Positions 22,612-35,299 of a DNA stretch of 64,000 nucleotides are shown here, in pieces. The position numbers and the translations under genes are program-made. Under the pieces are notes generated by a model. The model saw only the letters and a program-made list of their open reading frames with translations. It ran no database searches and was not told where the DNA came from. The DNA comes from Acanthosepion lycidas. Its lineage: Eukaryota > Mollusca > Cephalopoda > Sepiida > Sepiidae. The DNA is taken from positions 88,376,581 through 88,440,580 of the forward strand of contig OZ010595.1 of assembly GCA_963932145.1 (NCBI GenBank), written 5' to 3'. How positions within the stretch are numbered: position 1 is the first letter of the stretch; the number at the start of each line of letters is the position of its first letter.

Positions 22612-24290
22612 TTTGATTTGATTTATTATTTTTATTTTTAATCTTTCATTCTTAATTCTTTCATTCTTATTTTACAATAATATTCTTATTCTTAATCTTT
22701 CATTCTTAATTCTTTCATTCCTATTTTACAACAATATTCTTATTCTTAATCATTCATTCTTAAATCTTTCATTCCTGATTTACATTTTCATTCTTATTTT
22801 ACAATAATATTCTTATTCTTAATCTTTCATTCTTAAATCTTTCATTCCTAATTTACATTTTCGTTCTTATTTTACAATAATATTTATTTTACAATAGTAT
22901 TCTTATTTTTAATCTTTCATTCTTAATTCTTTCATTCTTATTTTACAATAATATTCTTATTCTTAATCTTTCATTCTTAAATCTTTCATTCCTAATTTAC
23001 ATTTTCATTCTTATTTTTAAATAATATTTATTTTACAATAGTATTCTTATTTTTAATCTTTCATTCTTAATTCTTTCATTCTTATTTTACAATAATATTC
23101 TTATTTTTAATCTTTCATTCTTAATTCTTTCATTCCTAATTTACATTTTCATTCTTATTTTTAAATAATATTTATTTTACAATAGTATTCTTATTTTTAA
23201 TCTTTCATTCTTAATTCTTTCATTCTTATTTTACAATAATATTCTTATTCTTAATCTTTCATTCTTAATTCTTTCATTGCTAATTTACATTTTCATTCTT
23301 ATTTTTAAATAATATTTATTTTACAATAGTATTCTTATTTTTAATCTTTCATTCTTAATTCTTTCATTCTTATTTTACAATAATATTCTTATTTTTAATC
23401 TTTCATTCTTAATTCTTTCATTCCTAATTTACATTTTCATTCTTATTTTTAAATAATATTTATTTTACAATAGTATTCTTATTTTTAATCTTTCATTCTT
23501 AATTCTTTCATTCTTATTTTACAATAATATTCTTATTTTTAATCTTTCATTCTTAATTCTTTCATTCCTAATTTACATTTTCATTCTTATTTTTAAATAA
23601 TATTTATTTTACAATAGTATTCTTATTTTTAATCTTTCATTCTTAATTCTTTCATTCTTATTTTATAATAATATTCTTATTTTTAATCTTTCATTCTTAA
23701 TTCTTTCATTCCTAATTTACATTTTCATTCTTATTTTACAATAATATTTATTTTACAATAATATTCTTATTTTTAATCTTTCATTCTTAATTCTTTCATT
23801 CTTATTTTATAATAATATTCTTATTTTTAATCTTTCATTCTTAATTCTTTCATTCCTAATTTACATTTTCATTCTTATTTTACAATAATATTTATTTTAC
23901 AATAGTATTCTTATTTTTAATCTTTCATTCTTAATTCTTTCATTCTTATTTTACAATAATATTCTTATTTTTAATCTTTCATTCTTAATTCTTTCATTCC
24001 TAATTTACATTTTCATTCTTATTTTACAATAATATTTATTTTATAATAGTATTCTTATTTTTAATCTTTCATTCTTAATTCTTTCATTCTTATTTTACAA
24101 TAATATTCTTATTTTTAATCTTTCATTCTTAATTCTTTCATTCCTAATTTACATTTTCATTCTTATTTTACAATAATATTTATTTTACAATAGTATTCTT
24201 ATTTTTAATCTTTCATTCTTAATTCTTTCATTCTTATTTTACAATAATATTCTTATTCTTAATCTTTCATTCTTAATTCTTTCATTCTTT
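22612..24290. repeat. 144-bp-period satellite array, about 11-12 units
   Basis: The marker CCTAATTTACATTTTCATTC recurs at 22991, 23135, 23279, 23423, 23567, 23711, 23855, 23999 and 24143, exactly 144 bp apart (one copy has GCTAAT). Each unit is itself built from shorter repeats of TCTTTCATTCTTAATTC and TTTTACAATA. The plus strand is strongly pyrimidine-rich and nearly G-free. The left edge is less regular, as expected for an array border. Confidence 0.95.
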
Positions 24291-25019
24291 CTTATTTGAA
24301 TTTAAATTTTGGTTTTAGTTTTCCGTTCTTGTTTTATTTCAGTTATATTTTTTCTTTCGTCGGAATTTTATGTTTATTTTCCTTACAAAGTTTAACTGTA
24401 CCACTGTTCATTGGTTTATTTATTTCTTATTTAATCTACAGTCTACTTTTATATTAGGACTAAATCCCGTTTATCTTAAGTTCAACTTTTAATTTTTTTT
24501 TCTCTTCGTTCCTTCGCCATTATGTTTTTCATTTATTCTCTGATGCACCTTATACAATTTTTTTTAAGTCTTCGGGCAACATTATTTTTTGTCGTTGTTG
24601 GAAAAGTTTTTGTTTAAACCTTTGTCGGTAACTGTTAGCAATTTTTAACGCAATTTAATTTAACTTTACGAATCTTTGTTTTCATTTATTTTTGCTGGTC
24701 AAGCCAGATTTTTGTATTTTATAGTTTCTTACTTTTTGCATTTCTTTTAAAATTTCCTGTTAACTCTTGGAAGTTTTCACGTACATTTATTTTCAATTGC
24801 TTTCTAAACTTTCATTTGCTGGTTAAACCAGTTTCTTGCATTTTATTTAAAACTTTCGTTGTAGATTATCTAATTTTACCTTTTTTTCTATCCGCTCTCA
24901 TGTTAAACCAGTTTCTTTATTGTTTTGAATCCTCCACATATTTTTAATTTAATAATTGATATTTCTACTTTATCCCTCCCCATACTTCTATATAATTTTA
25001 TACAAGGAAAAAAGAAATA
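24291..25019. other. T-rich non-coding stretch
   Basis: Continues the base bias of the satellite without its period. GCTGGTCAAGCCAG, GCTGGTTAAACCAG and a third TTAAACCAG variant near 24697, 24820 and 24902 suggest a much older, diverged repeat. Confidence 0.45.
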
Positions 25020-25975
25020 CAATTCTGCTAGCCTTTTCAGCCTTGAAACCAATATGGCCGACAGAATCGGTCTATTCGTATGGACTTATTTAGATTGACT
25101 TCTAAAACTGGTCCACCAGATAAAGACGACGAAGTAAAATACCCGACTCTTAAGGAAAATGAAAAATTTATGGAGGTCAATAATGGCTCAAAATTAAAAG
25201 TGGAAACTATGGAGGCCAATCATAGCCAAAATGAATGTAAAATAAATGACTAGAATTCAAATACAAAAAAAGTATGGAGAACCATACTATTCATCCTGAC
25301 CAAAAGAAGGACAATGCTGAGGCTGGAGATATGCCCCCACCTAAATGTATAATCAATATTGTGGAGTTCTTGGAGCGAGCCTAGAGTTACGTTCACCTCG
25401 TAAAAGAAGGTGGACTCTTGGTAGACCCCCAAGAACTTAAGAAAATTTGGGAAAAGAATAATATCAGTCTTTGCGGTAGACAAGCGTTCACGCAAAATTT
25501 GTCCCACTACGAAAGACACAGTGGTAAATTCACTGGAGTCCCTTGGGGTTAAGCCATGGAGAATAGTCAAGGGATCAGGCTTTTTCATATGGGACGTATT
25601 GCTTCCCATGCCTGAAAACTGTGATGAAATGACCAGTAACTAAAGATCTAATTTTAAGTTCAAAATACTAAGGCAAGCGTGGGAACAATGTAGCGACATT
25701 TGAGGTCCCGCCCAATTTATCGGGGAGTGTCTAGCTGCTTTCTTATAGCAGTATAGCGAGATACTTGGTACCACCTCCGATAGCCTGATCGGTTGATAAA
25801 GTTTCGAAATTATGTTAGACCGTGAAACCTTCCTCTCCATCCCCAACTGCTTGGGTGTAACGCGGGTGGTTGAAACTGCCGGTCTTTGTGACCGGCCGCA
25901 AACCTAGATGCTGGAAGTGTGGAGACGATTGTCACCTCTCCTCTTCCTGCCCAGAAAGACCCTCTGGTCGCGTCT
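25020..25975 (+). pseudogene. LINE ORF1 (gag-like, CCHC) pseudogene
   Basis: The plus strand begins with an open piece LTSKTGPPDKDDEVKYP, continues in broken frames (VVNSLESLGVKPW, GSGFFIWDVLLPMPEN) and ends with a zinc knuckle RCWKCGDDCHLSSSCPERP (CX2CX4HX4C). This fits an ORF1 RNA-binding protein of a LINE with a terminal knuckle. At least four frame breaks are present. It ends exactly at a (TA)n tract, 25979-26026, so the RT portion is missing. It might be the ORF1 of the family at 20.8 kb, but this is inference. Confidence 0.55.
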
Positions 25976-25976
25976 T

Positions 25977-25978
<2 letters not shown>

Positions 25979-26026
<48 letters not shown>
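25979..26026. repeat. (TA)n microsatellite truncating the LINE ORF1 relic
   Basis: TA repeats begin directly after the zinc-knuckle coding sequence. Sequence on the far side is unrelated AT-rich DNA. Confidence 0.95.
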
Positions 26027-26028
<2 letters not shown>

Positions 26029-27534
26029 CGAAAAGGCACAGAAGTTTACGTTACAGGAGGGGGAAGTGACTATTTCTATTAAAATATTACTTATAGCATT
26101 TATTTTCTTAAGATATAATGAATAAAATATTTTATTAGAATTGTTACCTGTTTCAAATGAAAATATTACTTATTTCGCTAACTCCTTGACTAAAATAACA
26201 AGCCGTACCTACTGTTTCTTCTTTCATAGCCTTTTATCTACTATTTTTACCTGTCCCTCCCAAGATAGGCAAAGCAGGCAAAACAGGCAGTGCCAAATTT
26301 CAAAGTATAACCGGTTAATTATTTTATCTATATTATCAACGATTTCAAACTCATTGTAAATTTTTTTATCTAAGTAGAGCATGTTACATATCTGGTGCCG
26401 TAGGTACTTTTCATGATAGTGACATACTTATTAAGAGAGGCTGAAATTGATTTCAGTACATCATTGTTTTGAATTCAGAGTTAACATGGCTGACATAGTC
26501 CTTTTTAGGTGGAGTGACAGATATTTTTCATTGGTGACATCTCTGTTATGAAATTCTAAAAGTGACAGCAGAAGGGTCACAACCCCACAATGGATGTTAC
26601 TACATCCATTTGAAATCAAGTTTTCCTTCACTCAGACTGACTGTACCTTTTGTGGAGCGACAGGTTTTTTTCCCCGATGACGATATATCTATCATCAGAT
26701 GCTAAAAGATGATGGTCGAAAGTTTGCTACTTTACTTTTGATGTCCAATTGGTGTGAATTCAGTGTTGCCTTTCTCTTAGACTGGTTACTATCCTAGGCC
26801 TAAGAGCTCATTGCATTCTGTTATTCAAGCTATAGTTACGAGAGAATAGATGAATGCATACCTCTTTCAAGGTTACTCGCACAAGGTTAACACCACATAT
26901 TTAGCCGCGTGATAAACTCGGTTTCATCAAAGAACTGTTATAGAATTTTTTTTCTGGTGACGCACGTTCATCTGCATATATTATTGTCAAAACATAAATT
27001 TTCCAATTTCCAAATGTGACACTATTTAGGGTTGTTAGAAAGAAAGAAGAAAAAAGAAAAGGCGAGAATTAAATTTAGGTGATAAGAAGAAATCACGAAC
27101 AGGACACTAAGCGATGTTATTTTTCTGACAAAGAAAAGTGGTAAGATTTTATTTTCATTATCGAGGAAAGTAAGACACTGGATTTAATTTGATTTATGAC
27201 GACGCACCGAATGGACGACAGCAGTATGCTATGACAACGATAATGAAAATTTCAGGTTGGTCAAGTGACCTACGAAACAGAAACTGAGAGATAAAAATTA
27301 ATTAGGTCATGCACTGACCGAAAAACAAAAATGTCCGTTGGACCAACCGCGGAGTTACAAGGAAAGAAAAGATTGACCCATTAGCTATCTACGGAGATGT
27401 CGTTTGGAAAAGGCACCTGTTTTGTGTCACGAGCTGGCTATGATAAGAAAATTATTTTATCGAAACGAATAATTGGCTGTAGCGCAATACGTCCAGTTAA
27501 ACCACCCACTTGATAAGAAACCTATTCGTATTTT
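26027..27534. other. non-coding stretch with a SINE A fragment at 26770-26940
   Basis: GACTGGTTACTATCC and CATACCTCTTTCAAGG near 26775-26870 match the SINE A body in minus-strand orientation. Elsewhere only AT-rich sequence with weak internal similarity (GTGACAGATATTTTTC and GCGACAGGTTTTTTTC) is visible. Confidence 0.45.
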
Positions 27535-27571
27535 GCTTTGATAAAGTCCGCATTGGACGAAACGCGTCAGC
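27535..27571 (+). ncRNA. hammerhead-ribozyme-like motif, core mutated
   Basis: The order is GCT, UUGAUAA (hammerhead CUGANGA with two changes), stem II GUCC/GGAC around GCAUU, GAAAC, a two-base loop, GUC, then AGC pairing with the first GCU. All helices are present. The two core changes would be expected to abolish self-cleavage. The motif sits just upstream of the (TA)n at 27644. Confidence 0.5.
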
Positions 27572-27641
27572 ATTTACTACTTTTCCTATTGTCATTTTTA
27601 TTCATAAATATTGTCTTCTCTACTGGTTAAATCGGAGAAAT

Positions 27642-27682
<41 letters not shown>

Positions 27683-28012
27683 GAGAGATTACAACAAAAA
27701 CATGTTGAAATCGTTACATAATGGCTTTCGTGTTTCGGCACTATATTGTGCCTCTTCAAGCGATGGTAAGTGACTGGTGATTAAAGGATTTAAAAAAAAA
27801 ATTTCCAAAGCAAAGATTTCGAACTATTTTTTATTCTGACTTTCTGTTTCCTCACCCCTACCAAACAGAAAGTCAAAATAAAAAATAGACTATTGGGTTT
27901 ACCTTGATTAACAAATCAAGTGACAGATCTACGCTAAATAGAAAATTAAGCACAGAGGGTGTATGTGGGCGAATTCTTTTTTCATGACATTTTATTTTTT
28001 CTCTTATTTACC

Positions 28013-28090
<78 letters not shown>

Positions 28091-28206
28091 CTTGGTCCAA
28101 AGATCTCAGTCATCATACAGTATTTATTCCTATGTACGCATTTTCTATCTTTGTAAACACTATGTTCGATATTGTCCACTTTTATCATATGAATACAACA
28201 AATTAA

Positions 28207-28277
<71 letters not shown>

Positions 28278-28337
28278 TTCATATATATATATATATGCAT
28301 ATATATATATATATTCATATATATATATAGAGAGAGA

Positions 28338-28375
<38 letters not shown>

Positions 28376-28639
28376 TGCATGCACACACACAAACATACAT
28401 ATTTATCCCTGAGCGTATACTAACAGAAATATCCAAAATGATTTCTATTCGACAGCATCTAGAATCATTTGAAACATAACCGTTACCACCCAGCCAATAA
28501 CCGTTTAGATAATACAATAGAACATGCTATCCATGATACACCATTGTCTAGCGTATATGAATAAACACAGAATGAAAATTGTGTTGAGGAACGAAACAAG
28601 CTATCACTGCTTGGTGTTAACCTCAGTGTCCACTTCATA

Positions 28640-28851
28640 TTGTACTTCCCGACAGTGGAACACCCTTCCTCTTACTTGCTTCCCTTATAACCATAATCTT
28701 TAAAAATTTAAATGTAATTTCAATCGATATCTTCTGTTGCCTTGATCCCTGTTCTTCTTTTTATTCTTTCCTCAACGTCCCCAACATATACTCTGTCTCT
28801 TAGCTACACTCTCTTGCTTACTAGTGGCACTCCCGCCTTGGGGCGAAATGC

Positions 28852-28855
<4 letters not shown>
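28640..28855 (+). pseudogene. CR1/jockey-like LINE C-terminal tail, left-arm copy
   Basis: In one frame it reads WNTLPLTCFPYNHNL, stop, KFKCNFNRYLLL, which is the terminal (LWNSLP...FP...NLxxFKxxVNRYL) motif of this LINE group. The 3' untranslated part includes CCGCCTTGGGGCGAAATGC and leads into the (TA)n at 28855. The right arm has the same tail on the opposite strand. Confidence 0.6.

Positions 28856-28897
<42 letters not shown>
28855..28897. repeat. (TA)n tract that is the empty site of PLE-B
   Basis: In the left arm this tract lies between GGGGCGAAATGCTTAA and GGGGGCGAGAACATGATAC. In the right arm the same two flanks are separated by (TA)n, a 1.8-kb Penelope-like element and a short (TA)n. 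Confidence 0.85.
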
Positions 28898-28898
<1 letters not shown>

Positions 28899-29322
28899 GG
28901 GCGAGAACATGATACATCAATTTTCATATACCAGAATAATGATAAGAAAAATGAGAGAGAAAAATAAATAACAAAAGTCATATAAACTTAAACGTAATAG
29001 CAAAAGAGAAAAAAATTTCAATTAATAACAAAAGAGCAAAAATATAAGCCAAAACAAAAAGAAATTAAACAAAATTGGCCTGACCACATACCCAGAGACA
29101 TCTAGAATAAAACCAAAATAGAATGAAATTTAAAAGTTTAAAATTTCAGCGCCTCAGCATTTTCAGCGTTCCATATCTCTGCATAAATATAAACACCATT
29201 TTTTTTATATTCCCTTTATGCAAATGTGTAGTTGCATCAACAGAAACATCACATTGGCCCGATTAATTCCTAAAGGACGAAGCGCGTTACACAATGTCTT
29301 TTCCACTTTGTCATTAATTTTC

Positions 29323-29374
<52 letters not shown>

Positions 29375-29672
29375 GTTGTATGGGTATTAGTTTGTGAACC
29401 TGGGTATCACGATTTTGTGATCATCGAACAAACTGGTTTATTTTTTAAAATGGATCTATTTATGCTTGTTTGTGTTTGATTATGTTTAGTGGTGGTGAGG
29501 AATTTCCTTCTCTGTTTGTTTGGGATGACTCTCGCAGACACATAGATACGCATACATACAAGTTTACGCATTTTAGTTCGCAAAAGACACAACCATATAA
29601 ACAATTTTGGGTCAGATGCAGATAAGTACTCCGCATAATATAAATATATATCGTAGGAAAATTTACTGCTCC

Positions 29673-29737
<65 letters not shown>

Positions 29738-29791
29738 TACTAAGATATATATATATATATATGTTTATACATACATATATGCATATATATA

Positions 29792-29845
<54 letters not shown>

Positions 29846-30440
29846 TGTAGCAGTAATTGGCCTCCCATTATATATTGAGAAGCCATCAGTAATATAATCT
29901 CATTAGATTATTGACAGGCGTTTATAGATTATAAATAGAGCTTTAACTCGCTTAGATTGATTATTAATAGGAACATCTGATTCGACTCTCATGAACAGAT
30001 ATTTGATATATGACATGATGTGATAGAACTGAATAAAAACAGTTCATTGATTAATGCTATTAGACGGAGATCAATTATTAATAACTGTGATCAAAGTGAG
30101 TTAAACAGCTGCTTATAGCATGTCAGCATTAATGCTTTTTACCTGTGCACGCATGTACTGACTGCTAAGGAGTGTAGAAATATTGGTTCCCTAATCTATC
30201 AAGTGAGGAACATTTACCTGCTTTGATGTTCTGCATTGGAATTCCAGTTGTTTAATCAGAGGCAACCACCGATTAGTCACAAAGACTAACAAAGGTAAAA
30301 AAAATCGGTATATTTTACAAGTACATGAATGCTAAGTTGGATAGAGAGAGATATGATACAGAGACGTTTTTTAAATATAAAGAAGGCTGACAAACGCAGA
30401 TCGATGAAAAATAATAAGAAATAGAAGTGGTGTATGATGT

Positions 30441-30506
<66 letters not shown>

Positions 30507-30606
30507 CGGATGCTAAGAGATAGCAGAGAGAGGGAGAGAGAGAGAAAGAGAGTGATGAACCGGGTACGGATTGTTAGATGCAAATAGAAGGAAATGAATA
30601 GTACCC

Positions 30607-30643
<37 letters not shown>

Positions 30644-30936
30644 TTATAGATATAAGGACCGCCATTAAATTTTCGATAAGGTTTAAAATAAATTTTTAAA
30701 ATTAGCTAGATTAGATAAATAAGAAAAGACTGATAGACAGAGAAAACACAGAGAGAGAGTGGGGAGAAAGAGAGGGAGAGTGAGATGAATAGAGTACGGA
30801 TTGGTAGATGCAAATAGAATGGGTGAGAGTGATGCATAGAACCCAGATAGAAAAATAGATACGAAGAGACTGACATGAATAGTGTACGGGTAGTTAGATG
30901 CTAATAGAATGAGTTAGTGAGACGAAGATTACCCAA

Positions 30937-30977
<41 letters not shown>

Positions 30978-30996
30978 AACGAATAAGCTGATAGGA

Positions 30997-31088
<92 letters not shown>

Positions 31089-32305
31089 GGTGAGAGAGAT
31101 AATTGGGAAATTATAAGAAATGTAATTATGTAACTTCGAGAAAGAAAGAAAAGAAGAAGAATGATAAAATAGAGAGAAGATGAAAATAAGTCTATAAAAT
31201 GAAAGAATGTCGTAGAAAGAAAGAAAAATCATCATGAGATGTGAAAAATATAGATGAGAAATAAGGAGGGGTGAGGGTCAACCTAGCTAGGAAAAGATAG
31301 ATATATAGATGAGAGATAATGAGAAAGCGAGATAATAGAAGAAAAGTGGTCGTACGTGATAAAAAAGAGAATACAACACAAAAAAAGAAAGATAAAAAGA
31401 GAGAAAGGATAAAGAAAGAGACAATGGAAAGGAGTGAGTGTGGAAATAAATAAAAAAGGATTTGAATAGACCCACATTTAGATTACCTGACATCAAAAAG
31501 AAAGAAAAAATAAGAAGAAAGTAGATAATCCTATGCACTTATATATCTGAGAGAGAAAACAGGAAAAAACAACTAAAACTACTAAATAAACAAAACTGAT
31601 CAAGTGAAGGAGTTAATAATACTTTAAAAATAGTCATTGATTATTTAGGTGAGAAGTTCATGAAAGGCCGACTGAATTCTGTCGCAGCGATCTATCTTTA
31701 TTTTTGATCTCTGCCAGACAGAGAGGCTCGTGGGGGTCTGGAAAAATCATTTGGCAAAGTTAATGGGAATCAGTTTCTGATTTAGAAGCAAATTTAAATC
31801 CTGTTGTCATGCTTGAAAATCAAACATTCAAATTAACAGTAAGACAAACTTTGTGAAGAACGTCAAATGTCAAATCAGTCTACAGACGTTCTTGATATTT
31901 ACGAAGTTTCGTCTGGTAAGAGGCTAAAATAATAATAGGGAGAGTTACTGCGCCAATTTTTCATATGATTCACTGAAAAAAGATTGAAGGATATAACGTA
32001 AGCTGATTTTATATACATTTACTAAGTAATTTTTAACATTTAAGAAAATATTGTCGGTAATCTAATGTTTTATTGAATTTTAGGTACTTTGGCTTTAAAT
32101 TTATCATTTAACTCTTATTTTTTCGTAATGTCTTAAATGAACATCCGTATCTATAGAAATCGGCACATTTATACACATACAAGTAAAAGTTCAAAATTCT
32201 TTTAAAAATATTGGCGCTTGATAATTTGTACTAAGCTTTTCAATTAATGATTAGTAAATATACTTTAACTATATCATCTAAAAGAGTGAAATTAATACAG
32301 AATTT

Positions 32306-33212
32306 TTCTATATTTCTGAGATAAGGTATTATTTACATTATTCGGACTATTGCCCTCATCTTTGTTGACATATTTATCACAACGTTTCGGCCTTTGTACG
32401 CTCCGGCCTTCTTCAGCTGGTTGGAATGTCGAACCCTTGAGGAGAATAACAACACCGAGAAAACAGTCTGCCTGCCTTATGTGAAGGGGTTATCAGAGAA
32501 AATACAAAGGGTCTGCAATCCATCAAGACAAAGTTCAAAAACTGGACGACACTTCGCAGATATCTCCCCAGAGTAAGACACCCGCCCATAGAGAATAACA
32601 TGACTAACGACTGTGTGTACGCCACCCAGAGTAGCGGCGGAAAGAAATATAAAGACAGGTAAGGTAAAATAAGGTTTCAAGAACAGTAGAAAGCTTTAAC
32701 ACGAGGGGAAGTGGAAAATTGGTAAACTTACATATGCTAGGCCACAAAAATCTTCTGAGCCGACCAATCATAGAAATGAACACAATATGGGAAGCAGTAA
32801 TAAAGAGTGTCAGAGAAAAGCGATAATAACAACGAAAATTGCAATATGAGCCCTGGTAAAAATGGTTGGTATAGCCATTAGGTTTATAATACCAAGAAAT
32901 TCATACAGATGACACAATGACAGTGGATAAAGACGTTAATTAGATCCAGTGACAGGACCCAAAGAATGTGAGTTCAATACCCGGTTAAGGCGGTGGAAAA
33001 CTTAGAGAGTGGAATTAACAGGAGATAACTGATAACTGACATCCATTAGACATGGCATGTGGAACTAGAACAGTCTACACAAGTGAACGAAATAAAGGGT
33101 TCAGTTCGACATTCCAACCACCTGAAGAAGGCCGGAGCGTACAACGGCCGAAACGTTGTGATAAATATGGCAACGATTATGAGGACAATAGTTCGAATAA
33201 TGTAAATAGTGT
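32306..33212. mobile_element. PLE-A composite with 12-bp target duplication
   Basis: The target duplication AATACAGAATTT lies at 32294-32305 and 33213-33224, and the uninterrupted paralogue near 42280 has one copy (AATGCAGAATTT). The left end is a minus-strand PLE-A unit, the right end a plus-strand unit (33045-33212). Between them are an AGTGGATAAAGACG-type tRNA-like head (about 32915-33000) and a GGAAGCAGTAATAAAGAG segment. No coding capacity is visible. Confidence 0.8.
33119..33180 (+). ncRNA. hammerhead-like core of the PLE-A family
   Basis: CUGAAGA at 33122-33128, one extra A, stem II GGCCG/CGGCC (33130-33134 and 33145-33149), GAAAC at 33150-33154 and GUU at 33155-33157. Stem I can form by CAC (33119-33121) with GUG (33158-33160). 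Stem III has no loop of its own; the palindrome ACGU could pair between two copies, as in double hammerheads. The extra A is a departure from the consensus. Confidence 0.5.
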
Positions 33213-34637
33213 AATACAGAATTTCCAAAAATTTTAAACTTAATAAATTATTCTAATTAAAATTTCAAAAATGAAAATAATTCCTGTAAAATTTCATTAT
33301 TCATCGAATTTTATTTCTCTTAAGAATAATGTCCTTAATATATCTTGTTTATAAAAGCACTTAAAACTTCTCTAATTAAATAATGGCTTAGATTTATTTT
33401 ACGATTCCAAGCAGATTTCCGTTAAATGGTGTTTCTGTTTTACAAAATAGAATTGATGATTTAAATTCTTCAAGGATTTCTGTTTTAACTAATATAAATA
33501 TTATGGGATTGAAATTTAAGTTCTTGTAATTTCATAAAATTAAGTAAGTGCGGAGTAAAAGATTCAAACTAGTATACTTTCTATATCAAAATTTTCTAAA
33601 AAATATTCCAAAATAATTTTATTCATTTGGGAATAATTCCTGAAAATTTCATTAAAAGCCGACAATTATTTGATTTTAGCAAGAATTTCAAAAACTGTTT
33701 TTTACCGCAAAAAAAGTCGAAAAATGTTCTATACTAATCTTTGCCATCCTTACCACTCACTGGCGTAAGAAAAACAAAATTTTAACCAAAATTTCAAACG
33801 TCCTAAAAATTATAATTCAATAATAAAAAAATACTTTGGTCTTTCTTCTTAATCATAGCATAAAGATTTTGATGATAAAAGCAAGTTTTATCAAATTTCA
33901 TGTATTTTATCATCATGCTATACTCTACTTTCGGCGAATCTTTTTTTATTTTAGCCTCTTACCAGACGAAACTTCGTAAATATCAAGAACGTCTGTAGAC
34001 TGATTTGACATTTGACGTTCTTCACAAAGTTTGTCTTACTGTTAATTTGAATGTTTGATTTTCAAGCATGACAACAGGATTTAAATTTGCTTCTAAATCA
34101 GAAACTGATTCCCATTAACTTTGCCAAATGATTTTTCCAGACCCCCACGAGCCTCTCTGTCTGGCAGAGATCAAAAATAAAGATAGATCGCTGCGACAGA
34201 AATCAGTCGGCCTTTCATGAACTTCTCACCTAAATAATCAATGACTATTTTTAAAGTATTATTAACTCCTTCGCTTGATCAGTTTTGTTTATTTAGTAGT
34301 TTCAGTTGTTGTTTTTTTCCTGTTTTCTCTCTCAGATATATAAGTGCATAGAATTATCTACTTTCTTCTTATTTTTTCTTTCTTTTTGATGTCAGGTAAT
34401 CTAAATGTGGGTCTATTCAAATCCTTTTTTATTTATTTCCACACTCACTCCTTTCCATTGTCTCTTTCTTTATCCTTTCTCTCTTTTTATCTTTCTTTTT
34501 TTGTGTTGTATTCTCTTTTTTATCACGTACGACCACTTTTCTTCGATTATCTCGCTTTCTCATTATCTCTCATCTATATATCTATCTTTTCCTAGCTAGG
34601 TTGACCCTCACCACTCCTTATTTCACATCTCATTATG

Positions 34638-34689
<52 letters not shown>

Positions 34690-34842
34690 CGATAGATTTA
34701 TTTTCCACTTCTCTCTATTTTATCATTCTTCTTTCTTTTCTTTCTTACTTTCTCAGTTACGTAACTACATATCTTGTCATTTCTCACTTATCTCTCTCTT
34801 ACCTATCTCTGTCTCTTACCTCCTTTTCTCTCTCTCTCCCTC

Positions 34843-34905
<63 letters not shown>

Positions 34906-35222
34906 TTTCCTATCAGTTGATTCGTCTTTATCTATCTACCTGGGCAATATTCGTCTCACTAACTCATTTTATTTGTATCGACTTACTCGCACACAATTTC
35001 CACTCATTCTCTCTTTCTCTCTCTCTCTCTATCTCTCTCTCTCTCTCTCTATCTATATATCTATCTATCTATCTCTATTGTTTCTGTTTGTTCGTATGTA
35101 TCTATCTGGGCATTATTCATCTTCCTCACTCATTCTATTTCTATCTGTGTATCCGTACTCGATTTATCTTTCTCTCTCTCTCTCCCCCACTCTCTTTCTG
35201 TTTTGTTTTCTCTGTCTATCAG

Positions 35223-35259
<37 letters not shown>

Positions 35260-35299
35260 CTATGCACAGCATGATGCAAAAAGGCCCCAAACTTAATAA

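Larger units (their letters stand above)
27680..31932. repeat. left arm of a giant inverted repeat
   Basis: The arm reads as the reverse complement of 33945-41450. Matching landmarks include 31640-31932 with 33945-34240 (near-identical by eye), 30560-30620 with 37380-37460, 29860-30370 with 37620-38160, 28890-29330 with 38310-38735 and 28620-28855 with 40560-40800. The outermost part (27680-27990) is more diverged. Its ends abut (TA)n tracts. It contains many GATA, GA and TA microsatellites (30439-30507, 30951-31090) and an extra 480 bp at 29370-29850 that the right arm lacks. Confidence 0.9.
32050..33720 (+). repeat. AT-rich repeat R-E, copy 1, interrupted
   Basis: The outer pieces 32050-32305 and 33213-33720 match 42000-42785 in order (TCTAATGTTTTATTGAATTT, TCAATTAATGATTAGTAAAT and others). 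A 907-bp PLE-A composite lies between them. This is most of the spacer between the inverted-repeat arms. Confidence 0.8.

Noticed and set aside
25250-25609. A 119-codon minus-strand frame as an independent gene
   Set aside because: The opposite strand carries a decayed LINE ORF1 with a zinc knuckle that accounts for the region; the minus frame has no motif.
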